Below are positions 32,415 through 40,350 of a stretch of 64,000 bases of DNA, in pieces (the first letter of the stretch is position 1; the number at the start of each line of letters is the position of its first letter). This DNA is from Actinomadura meyerae (GTDB lineage: Bacteria; Actinomycetota; Actinomycetes; Streptosporangiales; Streptosporangiaceae). The DNA is taken from NCBI RefSeq assembly GCF_900188445.1, contig NZ_FZOR01000027.1, positions 47,884 through 111,883 on the forward strand, written 5' to 3'. A program made the position numbers and the translations under genes. The notes beneath the pieces are model-generated. The model saw only the letters and a list, made by a program, of their open reading frames with translations, ran no database searches and was not told the origin of the DNA.

Positions 32415-32777
32415 ATGGCGAGACCACTCGTGATCAAGGTGACGGCGGGCGCGGACGCCCCCGAGCGCTGCAACCAGGCGTTCACGGTGGCGGCGGCCGC
32501 CGCGGCCAGCGGGGTCCCGGTCTCGCTGTGGCTCACCGGCGAGTCGGCGTGGTTCGCGCTGCCGGGCCGGGCCGCCGAGTTCTCACTGCCGCACGCCACT
32601 CCCCTGGACGACCTGCTCACCGTCATCCTCTCCGCGGGGCGCGTCACCCTCTGCACCCAGTGCGCGGCCCGCCGCGACATAGGCCCGGACGATGTCCTGC
32701 CCGGCATCCGCATCGCGGGCGCCCCCACGTTCGTCGAAGAGATCACCCTCGACGACGTCCAGGCCATCGTCTACTGA
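32415..32777 (+). CDS. DsrE-family protein
   Basis: 120 residues with the DsrE/F alpha-beta fold: PLVIKVTAGADAPERCNQAF at the start, SLWLTGE and the Cys pair in VTLCTQCAARR (about 78-82), a position used by sulfur-carrying relatives. It may take part in sulfur transfer or thiol sensing. The end of the gene lies in an 18-bp tandem repeat that includes the stop codon. The last 195 bp are overlapped by the convergent membrane-protein frame. Confidence 0.85.
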   Translation: MARPLVIKVTAGADAPERCNQAFTVAAAAAASGVPVSLWLTGESAWFALPGRAAEFSLPHATPLDDLLTVILSAGRVTLCTQCAARRDIGPDDVLPGIRIAGAPTFVEEITLDDVQAIVY

Positions 32778-33434
32778 CGGGTGCTCGTCTACTGACGGGT
32801 GCTCGTCTACTGACGGGAGCTCGTCCGAAGACGGGCTCTCGCTCACCGGACCGTGCAGGCGCGCGCGCACGGCGAGGACGAGGGCGGCGAGGGTGGCGCC
32901 GGTGAGGCCGAGCATGAGGTCGCCGATCGTGTCGCGGTAGATGGTGACGGCCTCGGGGGTGTCGAGGATGAAGATGCCGTACTCGGCGAACTCCCACAGG
33001 ATCGCGGCGATGGCGCCGGCCCCCGTGCAGGTCAGCGCCATCGCCCACGGCTTGAGGCCGCCCCAGCGGCGCACCGCGACGCCCGCCGCGGCGCTCAGCA
33101 GCGCCCAGTTCCCGAAGTGGCAGGCGTCGTCGAACCAGCCGACGGTGTCGTAGAGGTCGGCGGCGTTCCCGGCGACGTCCACGAGGAACGGGAGCGTCAC
33201 GAGCAGGTCCACGTCCCACGGGAAGGACCGGTCGCGGCCGCGCAGCGCCCAGACGAGCGTGACGAGCATGACGGCGGCGGGGTAGGCGGCCACGCGGACG
33301 CCCATCGCCTTGTCCGCGAACCGGTCCCATTCGGGGAAGGCCACGGCGAGCGCGAGCAGGGCGGCCAGGGCCGCCTTGGCGGCGAGGGCCGCCTTGGCGG
33401 TGAGGGCGAGCGGGCGCCGGCGGGAGGTGTCCAT
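32583..33434 (-). CDS. DUF2238/YjdF-like membrane protein with repeat tail running antisense into dsrE
   Basis: 283 residues. About six TM helices (residues 8-205) with the family block YDTVGWFDDACHFGNWALL and IAAILWEFAEYGIF. The tail from about 210 is acidic with SVDEHP repeats. It then continues about 60 residues that are only the reverse strand of dsrE, ending at 32583. The family proteins usually end near the last TM helix, so a stop was probably lost when the 18-bp repeat expanded. The function of the membrane part is unknown. Confidence 0.72.
   Translation of the reverse strand: MDTSRRRPLALTAKAALAAKAALAALLALAVAFPEWDRFADKAMGVRVAAYPAAVMLVTLVWALRGRDRSFPWDVDLLVTLPFLVDVAGNAADLYDTVGWFDDACHFGNWALLSAAAGVAVRRWGGLKPWAMALTCTGAGAIAAILWEFAEYGIFILDTPEAVTIYRDTIGDLMLGLTGATLAALVLAVRARLHGPVSESPSSDELPSVDEHPSVDEHPSVDDGLDVVEGDLFDERGGARDADAGQDIVRAYVAAGRALGAEGDAPRGEDDGEQVVQGSGVRQ
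32769..32840. repeat. 18-bp tandem repeat carrying the dsrE stop codon
   Basis: GTCTACTGACGGGTGCTC at 32769-32786 and 32787-32804, a variant at 32805-32822 and a degenerate copy at 32823-32840. Each of the first three copies repeats the in-frame TGA of dsrE. On the other strand the same copies encode SVDEHP units of the membrane protein. Confidence 0.9.
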
Positions 33435-33592
33435 GCGGGCAAGCTTCGCGTCGCGCCTGGTCCGGCGGCATCGGTGCGGCTACTCAGATGCGCATGAGTG
33501 ATTCGTGCACCCGGGACGCCGCCTCGGGCGCGGTAGAAGCGGCGCAGAACGGTTATAGGTGAGCCGACACCCGTTCAGGAGGAGTCGGCCGC

Positions 33593-34612
33593 ATGCTCGA
33601 CGTACCGCTGTGGGCCTGGGGCGCGACGATCGGACTGCTCGTCGCGCTGTTCGTGCTCGACTTCTTCGCGGCCGTCCGTGGACCGCACGTGGTGCACATC
33701 AAGGAGGCCACGTTCTGGTCGGTGTTCTACACCGGCGTGGCGCTCCTGTTCGGCCTCGCGGTGTGGATGGTCGGCGGGTCGACCGCGGGCACCGAGTACT
33801 TCTCCGGCTGGCTCGTCGAGAAGAGCCTGTCGGTCGACAACCTCTTCGTCTTCGTGATCATCATGGGCCGGTTCGCGGTGCCGCCCGAGTTCCAGCAGAA
33901 GACGCTGCTGTTCGGGATCGCCGGCGCGCTGCTGCTGCGGGCCGTGCTGATCGCGGTCGGCGCCGCCGCGATCAGCCTGTTCTCCTTCACCTTCCTGATC
34001 TTCGGGCTGATCCTGATCTGGACGGCGGTGCAGCTCATCCGGCACCGCGACGAGGAGCCGGACGTGGAGGACACCTTCCTCGTGCGCCGCGCCCGCAAGA
34101 TCCTGCCGGTGAGCGAGAGCTTCCACGGCGGGCGGATGCTCGCCCACGAGGACGGCCGGCGCGTGATGACGCCGCTGCTCATCGTCTTCGTCGCGATCGG
34201 CAGCACCGACGTCCTGTTCGCGCTGGACTCCATCCCCGCCGTGTTCGGCGTCACCAAGGACCCGTTCCTCGTCTTCGCCGCCAACGCGTTCGCGCTGCTC
34301 GGGCTGCGCGCCCTCTACTTCCTCGTCGAGGGGCTGCTGGAACGGCTGGTGTACCTGACGATCGGCCTGTCGGTGATCCTGGCGTTCATCGGCGTGAAGC
34401 TGATCCTGCAGTTCCTGCACGAGGACGTCAGCGAGTCCATCCCGGAGATGCCGACCACGCTGTCCCTGGGCGTGATCCTGGCGATCCTGCTCTTCACCAC
34501 GGCCGCGAGCCTCATCCGCGTCCACGCCCACCCGGAGGAGAAGGCCAAGCCGGGCTCCCTGCGCAAGCGGCGCGAGGAGAGGCCGCGTGAAGAGGAGCCC
34601 GCCCGCCGCTGA
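33593..34612 (+). CDS. TerC-family integral membrane protein
   Basis: 339 residues, about nine TM helices. Both conserved acidic TM motifs are present: EKSLSVDNLFVFVII (about 78-92) and VAIGSTDVLFALDSIPAVFGVT (about 198-218). TerC proteins are linked to manganese export during exoenzyme metalation and to tellurite resistance. AGGAGGAG lies upstream of the ATG. No Mn riboswitch is visible in the 158-bp leader; a GGTTATAGGT hexamer region near 33551 could be the -10. Confidence 0.93.
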   Translation: MLDVPLWAWGATIGLLVALFVLDFFAAVRGPHVVHIKEATFWSVFYTGVALLFGLAVWMVGGSTAGTEYFSGWLVEKSLSVDNLFVFVIIMGRFAVPPEFQQKTLLFGIAGALLLRAVLIAVGAAAISLFSFTFLIFGLILIWTAVQLIRHRDEEPDVEDTFLVRRARKILPVSESFHGGRMLAHEDGRRVMTPLLIVFVAIGSTDVLFALDSIPAVFGVTKDPFLVFAANAFALLGLRALYFLVEGLLERLVYLTIGLSVILAFIGVKLILQFLHEDVSESIPEMPTTLSLGVILAILLFTTAASLIRVHAHPEEKAKPGSLRKRREERPREEEPARR

Positions 34613-34647
34613 CCCGCGCCGGGCCGGGGCTCCCCCCGCGACCTGGG

Positions 34648-35193
34648 TCAGCCCATGCTCTTCGCTCCGTCGAGGGCCTCGCGGATGATGTCGGCGTGCC
34701 CGGCGTGCTGGGCGGTCTCGACCGCGATGTGCGTGAGGGCGCGGCGGGCCGACCAGTGCGTCTCGGTGAACCACGGGGCCTTCGGGAGCGGCTGGACCGC
34801 ACCGAGGTCGGGCAGGCTCACCACGAGCTCGTCCGTGCGGCGGGCCACCTCCTCGTAGGCGTCGAGGACGCCCTGCAGCGTGTCGCCGGGGAGCATCTTG
34901 AACTCGTCCGCCCACTTCTGCCGGTCCTCTTCGGTCATCTCGCTGAAGTCGCCCATGGCGGACGGGCCTTCGACGATGAAGGCCGCCCAGTTCCGCTCGA
35001 CCGCGGTGACGTGCTTGATGAGGCCGCCGAGGCACAGCTCGCTCGCGGTCGTCCGCAGGCCCGCCTGCTCGTCGGTGAGGTCGCGGGTGGTGAAGCGCAG
35101 GAAGTGGCGGGCCGTGGCCAGCGTCGCCAGCAGGTCCGCGCGCTCGCCGGTGATCTCGGTCGTGGTCTGCCCCGTCGTGGTCTGCTCCGCCAT
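34648..35193 (-). CDS. DinB-like (DUF664) metal-dependent protein
   Basis: 181 residues from ATG 35193, which has GGAGG at 7-nt spacing (an ATG two codons earlier is too close to that site). A four-helix bundle with the three His ligands in GLIKHVTAVERNW, WSARRALTHIAVE and TAQHAGHADIIREAL. Family members use mycothiol, bacillithiol or another thiol as cofactor in transferase reactions. Divergent from a WYL regulator with an inverted repeat between them. Confidence 0.85.
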   Translation of the reverse strand: MAEQTTTGQTTTEITGERADLLATLATARHFLRFTTRDLTDEQAGLRTTASELCLGGLIKHVTAVERNWAAFIVEGPSAMGDFSEMTEEDRQKWADEFKMLPGDTLQGVLDAYEEVARRTDELVVSLPDLGAVQPLPKAPWFTETHWSARRALTHIAVETAQHAGHADIIREALDGAKSMG

Positions 35194-35248
35194 GGTCATG
35201 CCTCCGCCTTTCGTCGTTCCCGTTCCGGTGGACACCACGCTAGGCAGG

Positions 35249-35273
35249 ATTGCGGCCACTTCCTGACCGCAAT
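35249..35273. promoter_or_regulatory. Inverted repeat between DinB-like and WYL genes
   Basis: ATTGCGG (35249-35255), 11 bp, CCGCAAT (35267-35273), perfect 7-bp arms, 19 bp before the WYL start. A likely shared operator for the divergent pair. Confidence 0.65.
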
Positions 35274-35292
35274 GTGCGGGAGACTGGAGAAC

Positions 35293-36288
35293 ATGGCGAA
35301 CACGAGCTCCCGGACCCTGCGGTTGCTGTCCCTGCTCCAGACGCACCGGTACTGGCCGGGCGCGGAACTCGCCGAGCGGCTCGGCGTGTCCGTCCGCACC
35401 CTGCGCCGGGACGTCGACCGGCTGCGCGAGCTGGGCTACCCGGTCGAGGCGTCGCGCGGCGTCGACGGCGGCTACCAGCTCGCCGCCGGCGCCGCGCTGC
35501 CGCCGCTGGTGATCGACGACGAGGAGGCCGTCGCGCTGGCCGTGGGCCTGCAGGCGGCGACGCGAGTGGAGGGCATCGCCGAGGCGTCGGTGCGGGTCCT
35601 GGCGAAGGTGGCGCAGGTGATGCCGGCCCGGCTGCGCCGCCAGGTGGACGCCCTGCGCGCCGTGACCGTCCCCGCCACCTGGGACGGCTCCGCTGAGGAG
35701 GGCATCGACCCGGCCGTGCTCACCGTGCTCGCGCTCGCCTCCCGGGACTGCGAGCGCCTCCGCTTCTCCTACACCGCCGCCGACGGGACCCGCACCGACC
35801 GGGAGGCCGAGCCGCACCGCCTCGTCCGGCTGGGCCGCCGCTGGTACCTGGTCGCCTACGACCTGCGGCGGCACGACTGGCGCAACTTCCGGCTGGACCG
35901 CCTGCGCGCCCCCGAGCCGACCGGTGCCCGGTTCCGTCCCCGCGAGCTGCCCGCCGCGGACGCCGCCGAGTTCGTCCGCAGCGGCCTGAAGGACATGCCG
36001 CGCCCCTACCGGATCGAGGTCCTGGTGGACGCCCCGGCCGCCACCGTGCGGGAGCTGATCGGCCGGTGGTGCACGGTCGAGGAGCTGGACGGGGAGCCGG
36101 ATGGAGAAGTGGACGGGGAAGTGGGCGGCGAGCCCGGCGGGTACCGGTGCCGCGTCCGCATGACCGGGGACTCCCTCCAATGGCCCATCATGGCGCTCGG
36201 CACGGTCGAGGCCGACATCCACGTCGTGGAGCCGCCCGAGCTGCGCGACCGGCTGCACGCCTGGGGCGCCCGGTTCTCCCGTGCCTGA
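35293..36288 (+). CDS. HTH-WYL (DeoR/YafY-type) transcriptional regulator
   Basis: 331 residues from ATG 35293 with CTGGAG upstream. An HTH_11 domain (about 1-62: AELAERLGVSVRTLRRDVDRLRELGY and GVDGGYQL), a WYL sensor (about 140-215: EAEPHRLVRLGRRWYLVAYDLRRHDWRNFRLDR) and a WCX C-terminal extension (about 240-330). It is divergent from the DinB-like gene, as is common for this pair, and probably regulates it through the ATTGCGG repeat. A short acidic repeat, DGEPDGEVDGEVGGEPGG, interrupts the WCX part. Confidence 0.92.
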   Translation: MANTSSRTLRLLSLLQTHRYWPGAELAERLGVSVRTLRRDVDRLRELGYPVEASRGVDGGYQLAAGAALPPLVIDDEEAVALAVGLQAATRVEGIAEASVRVLAKVAQVMPARLRRQVDALRAVTVPATWDGSAEEGIDPAVLTVLALASRDCERLRFSYTAADGTRTDREAEPHRLVRLGRRWYLVAYDLRRHDWRNFRLDRLRAPEPTGARFRPRELPAADAAEFVRSGLKDMPRPYRIEVLVDAPAATVRELIGRWCTVEELDGEPDGEVDGEVGGEPGGYRCRVRMTGDSLQWPIMALGTVEADIHVVEPPELRDRLHAWGARFSRA

Positions 36289-36593
36289 CGGCCGGGACGG
36301 AAAGTTTCGAAGCAAGCCGGTCGGCATTCACCGATTTTCCGTCCAAGTTGTCCATGTTTTGGACTTCCAGCGGCCGGTCTGCCATTGAGCAGGCGAAAAG
36401 CGGACTGAACGAGCGCAGCGTCTTCGAAATGTTTCCGAAACCGTTGACATGCCCCGGGGCCGGACGAACACTGGCGCCATCGACGGGCCTGCTCCCGCAC
36501 CCCGCCGATCGATCCCCCGCCATCCGGCGGACGACCGGGTCGTCCAGCGCCGCCCGGCCGCGCCGCCCGCGTCACGAGTGAGGACCCACCCCC
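36289..36593 (+). promoter_or_regulatory. Upstream control region of the xylanase gene
   Basis: Gene-free and more AT-rich than its surroundings. It holds GAAAGTTTC (36300-36308) and GAAATGTTTC followed by CGAAAC (36426-36441), GAAA/TTTC inverted motifs of the kind reported upstream of actinomycete xylanase genes, and TTGACA (36444-36449) as a candidate -35. Sugar-responsive LacI-type control is likely but not proven. Confidence 0.5.
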
Positions 36594-37646
36594 ATGAAGA
36601 GCGCGCCCACCAGCGACACCGCAGCCCGCCAAGGCCGCAGACGCCGCCGCCCCGCGACCCTCATCCGCACCAGGCCGGTCATCGGCGCCTGCGCCGTGGC
36701 GCTGGCGACGGCCACGGCGCTGCTGCCCGGCACCGCCAGCGCCGACACGACCATCACCACGAACCAGACCGGGACGAACAACGGCTACTACTACTCCTTC
36801 TGGACGGACGGCGGCGGGTCGACCTCGATGACCCTCGGCGACGGCGGCAACTACCGGATGAACTGGAGCAATGTCGGCAACTTCGTCGCCGGCAAGGGCT
36901 GGAGCAACGGCGGCCGCCGGAGCGTGAACTACTCGGGCAGCTTCAACCCGTCCGGCAACGCCTACCTGGCCCTCTACGGCTGGACGTCCAACCCGCTCGT
37001 CGAGTACTACATCGTCGACAACTGGGGCACCTACCGGCCCACCGGGACGTACAAGGGGACCGTCACCAGCGACGGCGGCACCTACGACATCTATGAGACG
37101 ACGCGGTACAACGCGCCGTCCGTCGAGGGCACGAAGACCTTCCAGCAGTACTGGAGCGTCCGGCAGTCGAAGCGGACGGGCGGCACCATCACGACCGGCA
37201 ACCACTTCGACGCCTGGGCGAGCAAGGGCATGAACCTGGGCAGCTTCAACTACTACATGATCCTCGCGACCGAGGGCTACCAGAGCAGCGGCAGCTCCAA
37301 CATCACGGTCGGCGGCTCCGGCGGCGGAGGCGGCGGTGGCGGTGGCGGGGGCGGGGGCGGTGGCGGTGGCGGTGGCGGCGGCGGTTGCAACGCGACCCTG
37401 TCCGCCGGGCAGCAGTGGGGCGACCGCTACAACCTCAACGTCTCGGTGTCCGGCTCCAGCAACTGGACCGTCACGATGAACGTCCCGTACCCCGAGAAGA
37501 TCATCGCGACCTGGAACACGTCCGCGAGCTGGGACTCCAGCGGCCAGGTCATGACCGCCCGGCCGAACGGCAACGGCAACAACTTCGGCGTGACCATCCA
37601 GACCAACGGCACGTGGACGTGGCCGACGGTCTCCTGCAGCGCCTGA
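36594..37646 (+). CDS. Secreted GH11 endo-1,4-beta-xylanase with C-terminal cellulose-binding domain
   Basis: 350 residues. A long basic signal peptide (RRRRRP, cleavage near TASA-DTT, residue 50) leads to the GH11 jelly roll (about 51-237). Catalytic nucleophile Glu137 is in VEYYIVDN and acid/base Glu227 in ATEGYQSSG. A pure poly-Gly linker of more than 20 residues joins a CBM2-like domain (about 266-350) with conserved Trp and a terminal Cys pair (CNATL, TVSCSA). Secreted to degrade xylan. Single-gene unit with its own promoter region and a very strong terminator. Confidence 0.95.
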   Translation: MKSAPTSDTAARQGRRRRRPATLIRTRPVIGACAVALATATALLPGTASADTTITTNQTGTNNGYYYSFWTDGGGSTSMTLGDGGNYRMNWSNVGNFVAGKGWSNGGRRSVNYSGSFNPSGNAYLALYGWTSNPLVEYYIVDNWGTYRPTGTYKGTVTSDGGTYDIYETTRYNAPSVEGTKTFQQYWSVRQSKRTGGTITTGNHFDAWASKGMNLGSFNYYMILATEGYQSSGSSNITVGGSGGGGGGGGGGGGGGGGGGGGGGCNATLSAGQQWGDRYNLNVSVSGSSNWTVTMNVPYPEKIIATWNTSASWDSSGQVMTARPNGNGNNFGVTIQTNGTWTWPTVSCSA

Positions 37647-37660
37647 CCGGCGCACCGCGC

Positions 37661-37700
37661 GTGTGGCGCGGCGACCAGGCCTCCGGTCGCCGCGCCACAC
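37661..37700 (+). terminator. 16-bp perfect-stem terminator of the xylanase gene
   Basis: 37661-37676 (GTGTGGCGCGGCGACC) pairs perfectly with 37685-37700 across an 8-base loop, 14 bp after the stop. It can also act for the convergent NmrA-type gene. Confidence 0.85.
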
Positions 37701-37732
37701 CGTCCTTCAACCGACACCGTCCTTCAACCGAC
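37699..37732. repeat. 17-bp direct repeat
   Basis: ACCGTCCTTCAACCGAC twice in tandem (37699-37715 and 37716-37732), between the xylanase terminator and the end of the NmrA-type gene. Confidence 0.8.
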
Positions 37733-37771
37733 GGCCCGCCCTACCGGAAGGCCGTTCACCGGAGGGCTCGC

Positions 37772-38617
37772 CTACTGGAAGGCCGGGGCGTTGGCGCGGG
37801 CCCAGTCGGCGAAGGAGCGGGGCGCCCGGCCGAGGACCCGCTCCGCATCGGGGCTGATCCGCAGCTCGGCGGGCTTCGGCTCGCCGAGGATCTGCAGCGT
37901 CGTCTCCACGACCGGCTCCGGCATGAACGCCGACAAGCGCGCGTGCGCCTGCTCCCGGGTCAGCTCCACGAACCGCACGGGCTCGCCGATCGCCGCGCCG
38001 ATCGCCGCGGCCTGCTCCCGGGGCGTGACCGCCGCCGGCCCGGTCAGCTCGTAGATCCGGCCCGCGTGCTCGTCCTTGCGCAGGGCGGCGGCCGCGACCG
38101 CCGCGATGTCCGCCGGGTCGACCACCGGGATGCCGACGTCGCCGAAGGGCGCGAAGACGGTCCGCTCGGCGCGCACCGACTCCGCCCAGCCATAGGCGTT
38201 GGACGCGAAGGCGCCGGCCCGCAGGATCGTCCAGCCGAGGCCCGACTCGCGCACCGCCCGCTCGCGCGCCGCCATGACGCCCCCGTGCGAGGGCGATTCC
38301 GGCCTGGTCACCACGCCCTGCGACGAGAGCAGGACGACGCGCTCGATCCCCGCCTCCCGGGCCGCGTCCAGGACGGCCTGCGAACCGAGGCTCTGGCCGC
38401 CGGCGCCGCCGTCGTGCAGGAACAGCGTCTCTGCCCCCTCGAACGCGGGCCGCAGGGTCTCCGGCTCGGACAGGTCGGCGCGCACGTGGGCGGCCCCTTC
38501 CGGCAGATCGACCGGGACGGTGCCGCGCGACACCGCCGTCACCCGCTCTCCCGCGTCCGCCAGGGCCCGCACCAGCGGCCGTCCGACGTTACCGGTCGCA
38601 CCCGTCACCACGATCAT
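37772..38617 (-). CDS. NmrA/atypical-SDR NAD(P)H-binding oxidoreductase
   Basis: 281 residues from ATG 38617 with GGGGAG 7 nt upstream. The Rossmann start MIVVTGATGNVGRPLV holds the GxxGxxG motif. VVLLSSQGV and GWTILRAGAFASN match the NmrA/QOR2 quinone-reductase-like group. Probably reduces quinones or isoflavone-type compounds with NADPH. Such genes are often divergent from an HxlR regulator; here only an operator-like palindrome remains upstream. Confidence 0.87.
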   Translation of the reverse strand: MIVVTGATGNVGRPLVRALADAGERVTAVSRGTVPVDLPEGAAHVRADLSEPETLRPAFEGAETLFLHDGGAGGQSLGSQAVLDAAREAGIERVVLLSSQGVVTRPESPSHGGVMAARERAVRESGLGWTILRAGAFASNAYGWAESVRAERTVFAPFGDVGIPVVDPADIAAVAAAALRKDEHAGRIYELTGPAAVTPREQAAAIGAAIGEPVRFVELTREQAHARLSAFMPEPVVETTLQILGEPKPAELRISPDAERVLGRAPRSFADWARANAPAFQ

Positions 38618-38937
38618 GGTCAACTCCCCGTTTCCTCACTGCCGCCTCTTGCGACGACGGGGACGCTAACACCCTCCGGATAGTAGGTACCTAGGAGAAA
38701 GCGACTACCCGGGAGGAGATGGGTGGCGGCGAGCGGCGCGGCCGCGCGGGCGACCGGTCCGCGGCATTCTCGGTATTCGGCCGTCCGGAAGAGGACCGAA
38801 TCACGAGGCCGGGGCCGGTCGCCCGCGGTGGCGTTCACGGTGGGCCGGAAAGCCGTCCGGCGAATCGTTTCGAATGGTCGACTGCGCCAATTACCGACCG
38901 GCGTCGAATTGGTTGATGATTCAATGTTCGCGGCCGG
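38618..38937. promoter_or_regulatory. Gene-free region with a palindrome upstream of the NmrA-type gene
   Basis: TAGGTACCTA (38684-38693) is a perfect palindrome of the type bound by HxlR regulators. It is about 70 bp upstream of the NmrA-type start. The rest, up to the P450 stop at 38938, shows no convincing frame; from about 38840 it becomes AT-richer. Confidence 0.5.
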
Positions 38938-40266
38938 TCACTTCGCCGTTTCGCGCGGGGTCAGGTGCATCTTGATGTCGTCGGCGGCCCACAGCACGAA
39001 GCGCTCGATGGGCGTGACCGTCTGGCCGGGGGCGAGCTCGAACCGGAACCGCTTCAGCAGGACGGCCAGGACGAGTTCGGCCTCCACCATCGCCAGCGTC
39101 GAGCCCTCGCAGCTGCGCGGCCCGAGCCCGAACGGGATGTAGGCGAACCTCGGACGGCCCGCGGACGCCTCCGGGGTGAACCGCTCCGGGTCGTAGACCT
39201 CCGGGTCGGGCCAGTACTCGGGGTTCATGTGGACGGCCCAGAACGGGTAGAAGATCGTCGTCCCGGCGGGCACCGTGTACTCGCCGAGCACGACGTCCTC
39301 GGTCGCCTCCCGGGCGCCGTAGGGGCCCGGCGGGTAGAGGCGCATCGCCTCCTTGAGGGCCATGTCCAGGCGGGTGAGCGCCTTCAGGTCGGCGTAGCCG
39401 GGCGCGTCCCGGTCGCCGAGGACGCGGTCCACCTCCTCGGCGACGCGCTCGGCCACCTCGGGGTGCTTGGCCAGCAGGTACAGCGTCCACGAGATCGCGA
39501 CGCCGGTGGTGTGGTGGGCGGCGAGCATCGTCATCAGCACCGTGTCGCGGATCCGCGCCGGCGACTCGCCGGAGGCCGCCAGCGCCGCGATCAGGTCGCT
39601 GCGCTCGGCCTCGCCGGTGCCGCGGTCGCGGTGGGCGGCGAGGACCTCGTCGACGGTCCCGCGCAGGTAGGCCAGTGCCTCCGCGGCCCGCGCGCTCGCC
39701 GGGCCCGGCGACCCCATGTACTCGGTCAGGACGGTCTCGAACGCCTCGACCACGCGTCCGGCGGACTCCGCGTCGTCCACGCCGCTGCCGAGCGCGTACC
39801 GGCAGATCATGCGCAGCGACAGCGCGCTCAGGTCCCGCTGCAGGACGACCGGCCCCGCGTCGGCCGCCCAGCGGTCGGCGAGCTCGGTCGCCAGCGCGGT
39901 GAACTGCGCGAAGTGCGCCTCGTGGGACGGCCGCCCGGCCAGCACCGACAGCATCGTCCGCCGCCAGGGGCCGTGCTCCTCGGCGGGGATCGTCTGCAGG
40001 TTGCCGGCCTCCTGCAGCGGCGCGAGGAACTCGAACAGCTTGTCCGGCCGCTTGTCGATCTTCGCCGTGGCCTCCAGCAGGACCGGGTCGGCGACCGACA
40101 CCGCCACGTCCGCGCCGGGCAGCGGGAACCGCACCACCGGCCCGTACTCGGCGTGCAGTCGCAACTGGTAGTTGTGCAGCCCGCCCGCCGCCGCGATGGC
40201 CGCGGCACCGTCATTTTCCGCGGCCGGCCCGGGGATCCGCGAGGGGATGCCTGCGTCACGTCGCAT
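38938..40266 (-). CDS. Cytochrome P450
   Basis: 442 residues from ATG 40266 with GGGAG upstream. The I-helix motif MLAAHHTTG, the K-helix ExxR in KEAMRLYPP and the heme loop FGLGPRSCEG with proximal Cys386 are all intact. The sequence looks like the CYP102/CYP110/fatty-acid and terpene hydroxylase-like bacterial group, but the substrate is unknown. No ferredoxin or reductase gene is adjacent, so redox partners are supplied in trans. Divergent from a DUF574 methyltransferase gene. Confidence 0.94.
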   Translation of the reverse strand: MRRDAGIPSRIPGPAAENDGAAAIAAAGGLHNYQLRLHAEYGPVVRFPLPGADVAVSVADPVLLEATAKIDKRPDKLFEFLAPLQEAGNLQTIPAEEHGPWRRTMLSVLAGRPSHEAHFAQFTALATELADRWAADAGPVVLQRDLSALSLRMICRYALGSGVDDAESAGRVVEAFETVLTEYMGSPGPASARAAEALAYLRGTVDEVLAAHRDRGTGEAERSDLIAALAASGESPARIRDTVLMTMLAAHHTTGVAISWTLYLLAKHPEVAERVAEEVDRVLGDRDAPGYADLKALTRLDMALKEAMRLYPPGPYGAREATEDVVLGEYTVPAGTTIFYPFWAVHMNPEYWPDPEVYDPERFTPEASAGRPRFAYIPFGLGPRSCEGSTLAMVEAELVLAVLLKRFRFELAPGQTVTPIERFVLWAADDIKMHLTPRETAK

Positions 40267-40350
40267 TTGCGTTCTCCCGCCGTCAGGATGGTCGATTCGG
40301 TTGTTATGGAGTTGATCACAATGCTTACATGTTCGTGCATAGTTCGCGAT

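Noticed and set aside
33435..33592. Manganese riboswitch upstream of terC
   Set aside because: No yybP-ykoY-type paired loops or conserved core could be recognised in the 158-bp leader.
38719..38916. Small plus-strand frame between the NmrA-type and P450 genes as a missing regulator
   Set aside because: The translation is Gly/Arg-rich with no helix-turn-helix and no start signal.
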